Positions 8,277 through 15,553 of a DNA stretch of 64,000 bases are shown piece after piece. Made by a program: the position numbers and the translations under genes. The notes below the pieces were generated by a model that was not told where the DNA came from, made no database searches, and saw only the letters and a program-made list of their open reading frames with translations. The first letter of the stretch is position 1. Each line of letters opens with the position of its first letter. The stretch comes from WHSW01 sp963842795 (GTDB taxonomy: Bacteria; Actinomycetota; Thermoleophilia; Solirubrobacterales; 70-9): NCBI GenBank assembly GCA_963842795.1, contig CAWJHV010000029.1:4013-68012 (forward strand), written 5' to 3'.

Positions 8277-9668
8277 ATGCACGCTCGGCGCAGGGTGCTG
8301 CCGCTGCTGCTCGCGGCGGCCGCGATCGCGATGTTGCTCCTCGTCGCGGCGTCCGCCGCGCCCGCGGCGACCCGCTATCAGCAGATCGACGGCTTCGACG
8401 AGCCCCAGACGCCCGACAACCTCGACCGCGTCGGGATCCTCAAGGTCGGGCCGCGGAAGGCGACCAACGTCCTCGTGCTCAATCCGGGCACCTCGGGCAG
8501 CGCCGCGTACTTCAAGCCACTGGCGAACCTCGTCGCCCGCCAGGCCGAGAACTGGCAGGTGTGGGCCGTCGAGCGGCGCGAGAACCTGCTCGAGGACCAC
8601 TCGGTCGTCGACGAGGTCAAGCAGGGCGAGGCGAGCACGCAGGAGCTCTTCGAGTACTACCTCGGCTACCTCACCGACCCCAACGTCACCACCCATTACC
8701 AGCCGGTGCCCGACGCGACGGTCCCCTTCGCGCGCCAGTGGGGCATGGCCGTCGAGATCGCGGACCTGCGCCAGGTGGTCAAAAAGGCGGCGGGGCTGGG
8801 CGGCAAGGTCGTCGTCGGCGGCCACTCGCTCGGTGGCTCGATCACCACGGCGTACGCGACCTGGGACTTCAACGGCAAGCCGGGGGCGAAGGGGCTCTCC
8901 GGGCTCGTCTACATCGACGGCGGCTCGAGCCCGGAACCGATCACGCCCGAGGTCGCCACCGAGCGGCTCGCCGACCTGCAGTCGTCATCGCCGTGGCTCG
9001 CCTTCGGCGGCATCGCCGCCCCCTACGCGGGGCTCTTCAACGTCGTTGGCTCGACCACCACCCACGCCGAGCCCGACGCCGTCTCGACCCTGCAGACGTG
9101 GCCGCCGCTGCCGGACGACCTCAAGCCGCCGGTGACGGCCACCAACGAGGGCGCCTACGGCTACGCGCTCGACACCGAGACCTCTCCCCCGGCGCTCGCC
9201 GCCGCGCAGGCGCATCTCGGCCACCTCGCCGAGAGCGGTGACCCGCGCGGCTGGGACCCGGCCGGCGAGCTGACGCCGGTCGACCGCTACGCGCAGATGT
9301 TCTCCGGCACCGGAGTGCTCGGCCACGACGGCACCGCCTGGTATCACCCGCTGCGACTGACGATCGACTCCGGCGCGGTCGCCGCAGGCAACGCGAACCC
9401 GGCGCAGGACATCCTCGGCGTCAGGGCGACGCACGGCGCCGATCTGAGCAAGAAGCTGCGGATGTACGCCTTCGGCGCGGCCCTCGGCGGCCAGCGGGTG
9501 CTCGACGCGGCGAAGGCGCTCGCCGCGCAATCGGGCATCGCGCGCAACCGCCTCACCCTCGTCGACCGCCAGTCGACCTACTCCCACAACGACCCCAACT
9601 CGGCCTTCCCCAAGAACGAGTTCGTCGCCCGCCTGCTCCCCTTCCTCGAGCGGATCGCAAAGCACTAG
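8277..9668 (+). CDS. Secreted or lipid-facing alpha/beta hydrolase
   Basis: 463-aa exported protein with a signal peptide/TM at residues 7-30 (Arg-rich then Ala/Leu-rich). The alpha/beta-hydrolase core has the nucleophile elbow GGHSLGG, with Ser at residue 184. An LNPGTSGSA strand turn near 68-76 could form the oxyanion region. A late YSHNDPN segment is a candidate site for the catalytic His. The ATG at 8277 is preferred over an in-frame ATG at 8262 because GATACT lies exactly 6 nt upstream. The stop shares a CTAG with the convergent M14 gene. The substrate is unknown; ester or amide hydrolysis is expected. Confidence 0.82.
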   Translation: MHARRRVLPLLLAAAAIAMLLLVAASAAPAATRYQQIDGFDEPQTPDNLDRVGILKVGPRKATNVLVLNPGTSGSAAYFKPLANLVARQAENWQVWAVERRENLLEDHSVVDEVKQGEASTQELFEYYLGYLTDPNVTTHYQPVPDATVPFARQWGMAVEIADLRQVVKKAAGLGGKVVVGGHSLGGSITTAYATWDFNGKPGAKGLSGLVYIDGGSSPEPITPEVATERLADLQSSSPWLAFGGIAAPYAGLFNVVGSTTTHAEPDAVSTLQTWPPLPDDLKPPVTATNEGAYGYALDTETSPPALAAAQAHLGHLAESGDPRGWDPAGELTPVDRYAQMFSGTGVLGHDGTAWYHPLRLTIDSGAVAAGNANPAQDILGVRATHGADLSKKLRMYAFGAALGGQRVLDAAKALAAQSGIARNRLTLVDRQSTYSHNDPNSAFPKNEFVARLLPFLERIAKH

Positions 9669-10375
9669 CGCCGGGCGAGCTCGAGCACCGCGGCGGCGTG
9701 GCGGCGCACCTGCGAGCGGCTGAGCGTGCCCGGGCCGAACTCGGCCACGAACGCCTTCTCGCCGAGCGCCTCGTCCTGCCACCCGGTCGCGGCTCCGGGC
9801 GGGGTCGGGTAGCAGTCGCGGGCGGCGAGCCCCGACAGCCGCGCGTAGCGCAGCGCGACCCGGCGCCCGCGCCGCCCGCACGGGATCAGGGTCCGCCCGA
9901 GCGGCTGGTGGTACCAGATCGTCACCTCGGGTCGCAGCCGGCGAAGGAAGCGGCGCGCCGCCTGCGTCTCGGGCTCGGAGAACGGCCCCGGGCCCGAGTA
10001 GTAGCCGCTCGAGGGCGGGATCGGCTTCCAGTTCGTGGCGAAGTTGCGGTTCAGGTCGACGAGGCTGGCGTTGCCCCGGGTCCCGGCCGCGACCCCGTCG
10101 GGGTTGAGGGTCTCGATCGTCCACAGGTCGGTCCGCCGCAGCCGCCGGTCGGAGAGCCGGCGCAGGCGGGCGACGATCCGCCGGCCCTCGGTCTCGTTGC
10201 CGTGGATCGAGCCGACGACGAGCACCCTCCGGCCGGCGCCGGGATCGCCGAGCTCCCGGGCGACGATCGGCCGCCCGTGGCGCGAGTGGCCGATCACCTC
10301 GGCCGGGTCCGGCGACTGGTGGCCGGCGCCGGCGACCGCCGCGGCGACGAGCGCGGCCACCGCCGCCGAGATCAA
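9665..10375 (-). CDS. M14-family zinc carboxypeptidase, exported
   Basis: 236-aa zinc peptidase of the M14 family (murein-peptide or DAP-type carboxypeptidase likely). N-terminal hydrophobic export signal at residues 1-17. Zinc ligands His58 and Glu61 lie in SIHGNE, with the third ligand His156 in WYHQP. The substrate-binding LVDLNRNF segment is at 105-112 and the catalytic Glu212 is in FVAEFGPG. It is proposed to start at a TTG that overlaps the upstream stop codon (TTGA at 10372-10375), so it is translationally coupled to the M3 peptidase gene. It is short for the family but contains all catalytic residues. Confidence 0.83.
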   Translation of the reverse strand: MISAAVAALVAAAVAGAGHQSPDPAEVIGHSRHGRPIVARELGDPGAGRRVLVVGSIHGNETEGRRIVARLRRLSDRRLRRTDLWTIETLNPDGVAAGTRGNASLVDLNRNFATNWKPIPPSSGYYSGPGPFSEPETQAARRFLRRLRPEVTIWYHQPLGRTLIPCGRRGRRVALRYARLSGLAARDCYPTPPGAATGWQDEALGEKAFVAEFGPGTLSRSQVRRHAAAVLELARR

Positions 10376-12192
10376 CCCGAGACCTTGGCCTCGGCCTCCT
10401 CGGCGGCCTCGAGCTGGCGCTCGATCAGGTCGAGGCCGGCGTTCCAGAAGCCCGGGTCGGTTAGGTCGACGCCGACGATCAGGCCGAGGTCCTCCGGCGA
10501 GCGCGAGCCGCCGGCGCGCAGCAGCTCGAGGTAGGACTCGACGAACTCCTCCCCGCGCTCCTCGTAGCGGCTGTAGACCGAGAGCGCCAGCAGGTGACCG
10601 TAGGAGTAGGCGTAGACGTAGCCGGGGGTGGCGATGAAGTGCGGCACGTAGGACCACCAGGAGCCGTAGCCCTCCGAGATCTCGACCGAGTCGCCGAGCA
10701 GGTCGGCCTGGGTGTCGGTCCAGGCGGCGGCGAAGGCGTCGACCGAGAGCTCGCCCGTCTCGCGGCGCTCGCGGTGCACCCGGTCCTCGAACCGGTTCAT
10801 CGCCACCTGGCGGAAGACCGCGCCGACGGCGCCGTCGAGCGAGGAGCCGAGCAGCGCCAGGCGCTCGGAGTCGTCGGGCGCCTGCTCCAGCAGGCGGCCG
10901 AGGACGATCGTCTCGCCGAAGATCGACGCGGTCTCGGCGACCGTCAGCGGGGTGCCGAACTCGAACACGCCGCGGGGGCGGGCGAGCGCCGCATGCACGC
11001 CGTGGCCGAGCTCGTGCGCCATCACCAGCACGTCGTAGGGACGCGAGGTGTAGTTGAGCATCACGTACGGGTGGGCCGAGGGCACCGCGTAGGAGCAGAA
11101 GGCGCCGCCCCGCTTGCCCGGGCCCGGCGGAGCGTCGATGTAGTCGCCGGTGAAGAACTCCTCCGCGGTCGACCCGAGCTCGGGCGAGAAGGTCGCATAG
11201 CAGTCGAGCACCAGCTCCCGCGCCTCGGTGTAGGGCACCGTGCGCTCGGCCTCGGCAAGCGGCGCGAGGCGGTCGTAGTCCGAGAGCCGCTCGAGCCCCA
11301 GCAGCCGCGCCTTGAGCCGGTACCAGCGCCGGGCGAGCTCGTAGCGGCCGACGACCGACTCGATCAGCGCGGCGACCGACTCGTCGCTGGCCTCGTTGTC
11401 GAGGTTGCGGGCGGCGAGCCAGTGATCGAAGGAGCGCAGGCGGTCGCGGGCCGCCTTGTCCTGGAGCAGGGTGTTGAAGATGAACGCCCGGGTGCGCAGC
11501 CCGGGGGCGAGCGCCTCGGTGACCGCGCCCGCGGTCTCGGCGCGCAGCTCGCGGTCCGGGTCCTGAAGCCGGCTGAGCGCCTCCATCAGCTGCAGGGGCT
11601 CGTCGGCGCCCGAGAGCTCGACCGTGATCGCCGAGGTCTGCTCGGTGAAGAGGCGGGCGAACGCCGAGCTGCCGGTGACCGTGGCCTCGGTCAGGATCCG
11701 CTCTTCGGGCTCGGAGAGCTGGTGTGGGCGGTAGCGGCGCTCGGTGCGCAGATAGTGCCGGCAGAAGTCGATCTCCTCGGCGGCGAGCAGCTCCTCGGCC
11801 CGTTCGTCGTCGACCTCGTTCCACTCCAGGTCGAAGAACAGCAGCGTCATCTGCAGGGTCGCCGAGCGCTCCTGCACCTGCTGCATCAGCGCGCCGACCT
11901 CCGGCGAAACGGTGTCGACCGAGAAGGCGAGCGACGCGTACGTGCCCGCCCGCCCGGCCAGGTCCGAGATCGTCTCGAGCTCGCGCATCGCCTCGGCGAG
12001 GGCCGGCGCGTCGAGCTCGGCGACCTTGCCGCGGTGGCGCTCGGCAAACGCCTCGGAGCGCGCCTGCGCCTCGTCGAGCTGCTCGAGCACCCGCTCGGAT
12101 CCACGGCCGTCGACCAGGGGCTCGATATCCCAGCGCGCGCGGGCGAGCGCGTCGTCGGTCCCGGCGCCGTTTCCGCGTGCGTTCTCGCTCAT
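10372..12192 (-). CDS. pepF: M3-family oligoendopeptidase (PepF-like)
   Basis: 606-aa cytoplasmic zinc endopeptidase of family M3, which degrades oligopeptides. A helical N-terminal PepF domain is followed by the catalytic domain with HELGH (MAHELGHGVHAAL). The downstream conserved ETASIFGE supplies the third zinc ligand. ATG at 12192 is chosen over the in-frame GTG at 12207; a TAGGCT -10 box lies a short distance upstream. It is coupled to the M14 gene by a 4-bp overlap, suggesting joint peptide turnover. Confidence 0.9.
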   Translation of the reverse strand: MSENARGNGAGTDDALARARWDIEPLVDGRGSERVLEQLDEAQARSEAFAERHRGKVAELDAPALAEAMRELETISDLAGRAGTYASLAFSVDTVSPEVGALMQQVQERSATLQMTLLFFDLEWNEVDDERAEELLAAEEIDFCRHYLRTERRYRPHQLSEPEERILTEATVTGSSAFARLFTEQTSAITVELSGADEPLQLMEALSRLQDPDRELRAETAGAVTEALAPGLRTRAFIFNTLLQDKAARDRLRSFDHWLAARNLDNEASDESVAALIESVVGRYELARRWYRLKARLLGLERLSDYDRLAPLAEAERTVPYTEARELVLDCYATFSPELGSTAEEFFTGDYIDAPPGPGKRGGAFCSYAVPSAHPYVMLNYTSRPYDVLVMAHELGHGVHAALARPRGVFEFGTPLTVAETASIFGETIVLGRLLEQAPDDSERLALLGSSLDGAVGAVFRQVAMNRFEDRVHRERRETGELSVDAFAAAWTDTQADLLGDSVEISEGYGSWWSYVPHFIATPGYVYAYSYGHLLALSVYSRYEERGEEFVESYLELLRAGGSRSPEDLGLIVGVDLTDPGFWNAGLDLIERQLEAAEEAEAKVSG

Positions 12193-12258
12193 CGCTCCAA
12201 TCCCCACACCGCGGCGAGCCTATCCGACGCCGGGCGCCTCGACGAGCCGCCGGGCCGA

Positions 12259-12264
12259 TAGCGT
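12259..12264 (+). promoter_or_regulatory. -10 box TAGCGT of a leaderless promoter
   Basis: TAGCGT, 6 nt, then the ATC codon at 12271, which is the apparent start of the SnoaL gene. Confidence 0.5.
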
Positions 12265-12270
12265 GGCCCG

Positions 12271-12678
12271 ATCGCCGAGAGCCCGAACAAGGCGGTCGTG
12301 CGCCGCTTCTACGCCGAGGCGATCAACGGCCGCGACCTCGACGCCTGCGACCGGCTGCTGACCGAGGACTTCACCCACGACGGCGAGCGCCGCGGGCGCG
12401 ACGGCCAGCGCCAAGCGGTGGCGGCCTTCCTCGACGCGTTCTCCGACCTCGAGAACACGATCGAGATGATCCTCGCCGAGGGCGACCTGGTCGCCGCCCA
12501 CCAGACCTGGCGCGGCACCCACGACGGCGAGTTCGCCGGAATCGCGGCGACCGGCCGCCGGGTCGAGTTCACCTCGACCGCGATCCTGCGGATCGAGGAC
12601 GGCCTGATCGCCGAAGCCTGGGACGAGGTCGACATGGTCAGCGTGCTCCAGCAGCTCGGGGCGTTGCCGGGGAGCTGA
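12271..12678 (+). CDS. SnoaL-like polyketide-cyclase/NTF2-fold protein with apparent ATC start
   Basis: NTF2-fold protein of about 135 aa, SnoaL-like/ester-cyclase group. The classical N-terminal signature (ESPNKAVVRRFYAEAINGRDL) begins before the first canonical codon, a GTG at 12298. Starting at GTG would cut helix 1. In frame, the codon exactly 6 nt after a TAGCGT -10 box is ATC (12271), giving an N-terminus of the usual length. Either ATC is used, or an ATG was mutated or misread. The C-terminal half has the usual strands ending with a WDEVDMVSVLQQLG helix. No catalytic assignment can be made. Confidence 0.75.
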   Translation: MAESPNKAVVRRFYAEAINGRDLDACDRLLTEDFTHDGERRGRDGQRQAVAAFLDAFSDLENTIEMILAEGDLVAAHQTWRGTHDGEFAGIAATGRRVEFTSTAILRIEDGLIAEAWDEVDMVSVLQQLGALPGS

Positions 12679-12770
12679 GCCGCGCCGGCGCATCGCGCCG
12701 CCGTGCGCGCGGACCGAGCGTCGACTTCCTTTCGGATAGGAGAAGTAACTCGACACTCGCCGGGCGCGCC

Positions 12771-12786
12771 CCCGGCGATCGCCGGG
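12771..12786. repeat. 16-bp perfect palindrome
   Basis: CCCGGCGATCGCCGGG. It shares the core CGGCGATCGCCG with a second palindrome 22 bp further on. It lies in the 277-nt gap between the SnoaL gene and the exporter. Confidence 0.6.
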
Positions 12787-12808
12787 TTCGGGCGGCTGTA
12801 GCCATGAA

Positions 12809-12828
12809 AACTCGGCGATCGCCGAGTT
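12809..12828. repeat. 20-bp perfect palindrome
   Basis: AACTCGGCGATCGCCGAGTT. It could be a terminator stem (8-bp stem, GATC loop) or a paired operator with 12771-12786. The rest of the 12679-12955 gap shows no gene. Confidence 0.6.
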
Positions 12829-12943
12829 GGCTCCCCCTCCCACCCCCTACCCAGCCAAGCCACGGCCCCGCCGGGCGCTGACACCGGGGCTTTCGCCACC
12901 CGCGGCGCCGCCACCGACGCCCGGGACGCCCGCGCCGCCCGCG

Positions 12944-12949
12944 TAGTCT
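12944..12949 (+). promoter_or_regulatory. -10 box TAGTCT of a leaderless promoter
   Basis: TAGTCT, 6 nt, then ATG at 12956. Confidence 0.65.
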
Positions 12950-12955
12950 CGACCG

Positions 12956-14950
12956 ATGAACGCGGCCGGTGAGCCCGCCACCGCGCCCGATTTGGACCGC
13001 CGCCGCGTGCTGGCGGTGATCGGGTCGCTGATGCTGGTGATGCTGCTGGCTGCGCTCGATCAGACGATCGTCTCCACCGCGCTGCCGACGATCGTCGGCG
13101 AATTGGGCGGCCTCAACCACCTCTCCTGGGTGGTCACCGCCTACCTGCTGGCCATCACCGTGGTGACGCCGCTCTACGGCAAGCTGGGCGACCTGTACGG
13201 GCGCAAGCTCGTGCTCCAGGGCGCGCTGGTCCTGTTCCTGGTCGGCTCGGCGCTATGCGGCGCCGCCCAGAACATGAGCGAGCTGATCGCCTTCCGCGCG
13301 GTCCAGGGCCTCGGCGGCGGCGGGCTCATGGTCAGCGCCCAGGCGGCGATCGGCGACGTCGTCTCGCCGCGCGAGCGCGGCCGCTACATGGGGCTCTTCG
13401 GCGCCGTCTTCGGCGTCGCCAGCGTCGCCGGCCCCCTGATCGGCGGCTTCTTCACCACCCACGCGAGCTGGCGCTGGATCTTCTACGTGAACGTCCCGCT
13501 CGGGCTCGCGGCACTGGTGGTGCTCGCGATCACGCTGCCGTCGGCGCGCGAGCGCGTGCAGCACGCGATCGACTACCTCGGCACGGTCCTGCTCGCGATC
13601 TGCCTCGCCTCCCTCGTCCTGCTGACCACGCTCGGCGGCACCACGTACGACTGGAACTCGCCCTTCATCATCGGCCTCGGCGCGCTCTCCGTCGCCGCCC
13701 TGGTCGCGTTCGTCTACGCCGAGCGGCGGGCCGCCGAGCCGGTGCTGCCGCCGCACCTGTTCGCCAACCCGGTGTTCCGGGTCACGAGCGCGATCGGGCT
13801 GGTGATCGGCTTCGCGCTCTTCGGCTCGCTGACCTACCTGCCGCTGTTCCAGCAGACCGTCCGCGGGCTGAGCCCGACCGAGGCGGGGCTGCAGCTGATC
13901 CCGCTGATGGCCGGGCTGCTCGCCGCCTCGATCATCTCGGGCCGGGTGATCGCCAGGACCGGGCGCTACAAGGCGTTCCCGATCGCCGGCACCGCGGTGG
14001 CCGCGATCGGCATGGTGCTGCTCTCGCGGCTGCAGCCGGAGACGGGCACGTTCGAGGCCGGCGCCTACATGCTGGTGCTCGGGGTCGGCCTCGGGCTGGT
14101 GATGCAGGTGCTCGTGCTCGCGGTGCAGAACGCCGTCCCGTACTCCGAGCTCGGGGTCGCGACCTCGTCCGCGACGCTGTTTCGCTCCATCGGCGGCTCG
14201 CTCGGCACCTCGATCCTGGGCGCGATCTTCGCGAACCGGCTGGCGACCGAGCTCGCCGCATCCCTGCCTCCGGGGGCCGACACGGGCGCCCTCGCGGCCG
14301 GGCGCAGCGATCCCTCCGCGCTCTCCGACCTGCCGCCCGACGTCCACGCCGGATACGTGGCTGCGTTCACCGACTCGCTGCATACGGTCTTCCTGATCGC
14401 CGCCGCGGTGGTCGCGGTCGCCTTCCTGGTCTCGCTGACGCTGGCGGAGCGCCCGCTGCGGCGCACGATCGAGACCTCCGAGGGGGTCGGCGAGGCATTC
14501 GCCGCGCCGACGATCGGGGACTCGCTGCGCGAGCTCTCGCGCCAGCTCGCGGTCGCCGCCGGGCGGGAGCGCAGCGGCGCGTTCATCGTCCGGATGGCGG
14601 CCCGCGCGGAGGTCGACCTCGACCCGCTCTCGTGCTGGATCCTCGGGCGCGTCGACGACGGCACGATCCGCGATCCGGCCGCGCTGGCGGCGCGGGCCAG
14701 GGTCGACGGCCGCGAGATCGCCGGCGCGATCCGGGAGCTGCGGGCCGCGGGACTGGTCTCCGACGACACGGGGCCGGCGAAGCTGACGCCCGCGGGGATC
14801 GACGCGCTCGGTCGCCTGCGGGCCGCCTGGGCGGTCGAGCTGCGCGAGCTGGTCGCCGACTGGGAGCCCGAGGCCGACCCGGAGCTGACACCGCTGATCG
14901 AGAAGCTCGCCGGCGAGCTGGCGACCGACCCCGAGCCGGCCCGCGCCTGA
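12956..14950 (+). CDS. DHA2-family MFS multidrug exporter with C-terminal winged-helix-like domain
   Basis: 664-aa drug:proton antiporter of the EmrB/QacA type, 14 TM. Motif C and motif A are visible: LDQTIVSTALPTI near 35, and GKLGDLYGRK after TM2. The last hydrophobic helix ends near 500. A soluble tail of about 150 residues follows, with a MarR/winged-helix-like pattern: LDPLSCWILGRVDDG helix, AALAARARVDGREIAGAIREL recognition-type helix, AAGLVSD strand, then an LTPAGIDAL helix. ATG fits the TAGTCT box. A very strong stem-loop follows the gene. The tail may sense substrate or bind DNA; this is inference. Confidence 0.85.
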   Translation: MNAAGEPATAPDLDRRRVLAVIGSLMLVMLLAALDQTIVSTALPTIVGELGGLNHLSWVVTAYLLAITVVTPLYGKLGDLYGRKLVLQGALVLFLVGSALCGAAQNMSELIAFRAVQGLGGGGLMVSAQAAIGDVVSPRERGRYMGLFGAVFGVASVAGPLIGGFFTTHASWRWIFYVNVPLGLAALVVLAITLPSARERVQHAIDYLGTVLLAICLASLVLLTTLGGTTYDWNSPFIIGLGALSVAALVAFVYAERRAAEPVLPPHLFANPVFRVTSAIGLVIGFALFGSLTYLPLFQQTVRGLSPTEAGLQLIPLMAGLLAASIISGRVIARTGRYKAFPIAGTAVAAIGMVLLSRLQPETGTFEAGAYMLVLGVGLGLVMQVLVLAVQNAVPYSELGVATSSATLFRSIGGSLGTSILGAIFANRLATELAASLPPGADTGALAAGRSDPSALSDLPPDVHAGYVAAFTDSLHTVFLIAAAVVAVAFLVSLTLAERPLRRTIETSEGVGEAFAAPTIGDSLRELSRQLAVAAGRERSGAFIVRMAARAEVDLDPLSCWILGRVDDGTIRDPAALAARARVDGREIAGAIRELRAAGLVSDDTGPAKLTPAGIDALGRLRAAWAVELRELVADWEPEADPELTPLIEKLAGELATDPEPARA

Positions 14951-14996
14951 GCCGGCCCTCGCTCACCCGGCGCCGGCGCGCTCCGCCCCCCGCCGC

Positions 14997-15039
14997 GAGC
15001 GGTGCCTCGCTCCCGGTATTCGGGAGCGAGGCACCGCTC
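14997..15039 (+). terminator. Strong stem-loop terminator, 19-bp perfect stem
   Basis: 14997-15015 pairs perfectly with 15021-15039 around the 5-nt loop GTATT, just after the exporter stop. There is no U tract; GC-rich U-less hairpins are common in Actinobacteria. Confidence 0.8.
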
Positions 15040-15066
15040 GGTTGCCGCAGGCGCCGGTGGCGCCCC

Positions 15067-15072
15067 TAGGGT
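15067..15072 (+). promoter_or_regulatory. -10 box TAGGGT of a leaderless promoter
   Basis: TAGGGT, 7 nt, then GTG at 15080. Confidence 0.6.
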
Positions 15073-15079
15073 CTCGGCC

Positions 15080-15532
15080 GTGTCGCGGCCTCGCTCCTAT
15101 TACCTCGTTGCCGGGATCGACCTCGAGCGCGAGATGCAGCGCCTGCGCGCGCTCTCCGTGTTCGCCCGCGGGGCGTTGGCGCGCTCGGCGCCCGAGCTAC
15201 GGGTCCGGCGCGCCTCGCGGCGCCCGAACCGGCTCGGGTTCGCGGTTCCCGGCGAGTGGCGGCTCTCGGTCACCGACTACCCGGGGATCCGTCCCGGCGA
15301 CGCGCTCGAGACCCTGCTCCACGAGCTCGTCCACCTGCACGTCGGCCGCGGCCCCGGTGCCCACGCCTGGCACGGCGCCGAGTTCAAGCGCACGCTGGCG
15401 CGGGCGATGGCGCAGGCCTACGGGATCTCCGGCCCGCGCCCCCGCTCGACCCTGCACGGCACCTACGCCGCGGCAATCGAGCGCCGCCGGCTGCTCGAGG
15501 GCTCCCAGCTCGAGCTCCCGCTCGCCGGCTGA
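15080..15532 (+). CDS. SprT-like zinc metalloprotein
   Basis: 150-aa protein with a zincin motif HELVH at residues 81-85, followed by a third candidate ligand in AHAWHG (His98). This layout (short protein, LLHELVHL then HGxxF) matches SprT/SprT-like proteins. In eukaryotes relatives (Spartan) cleave DNA-protein crosslinks; bacterial roles are poorly known. The frame stays open upstream to 15002, inside the terminator stem, but the GTG at 15080 after TAGGGT is the better start. The C-terminus lacks an obvious zinc ribbon. Confidence 0.7.
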   Translation: MSRPRSYYLVAGIDLEREMQRLRALSVFARGALARSAPELRVRRASRRPNRLGFAVPGEWRLSVTDYPGIRPGDALETLLHELVHLHVGRGPGAHAWHGAEFKRTLARAMAQAYGISGPRPRSTLHGTYAAAIERRRLLEGSQLELPLAG

Positions 15533-15553
15533 AACGCGCCCGCCGGCCGAGCC

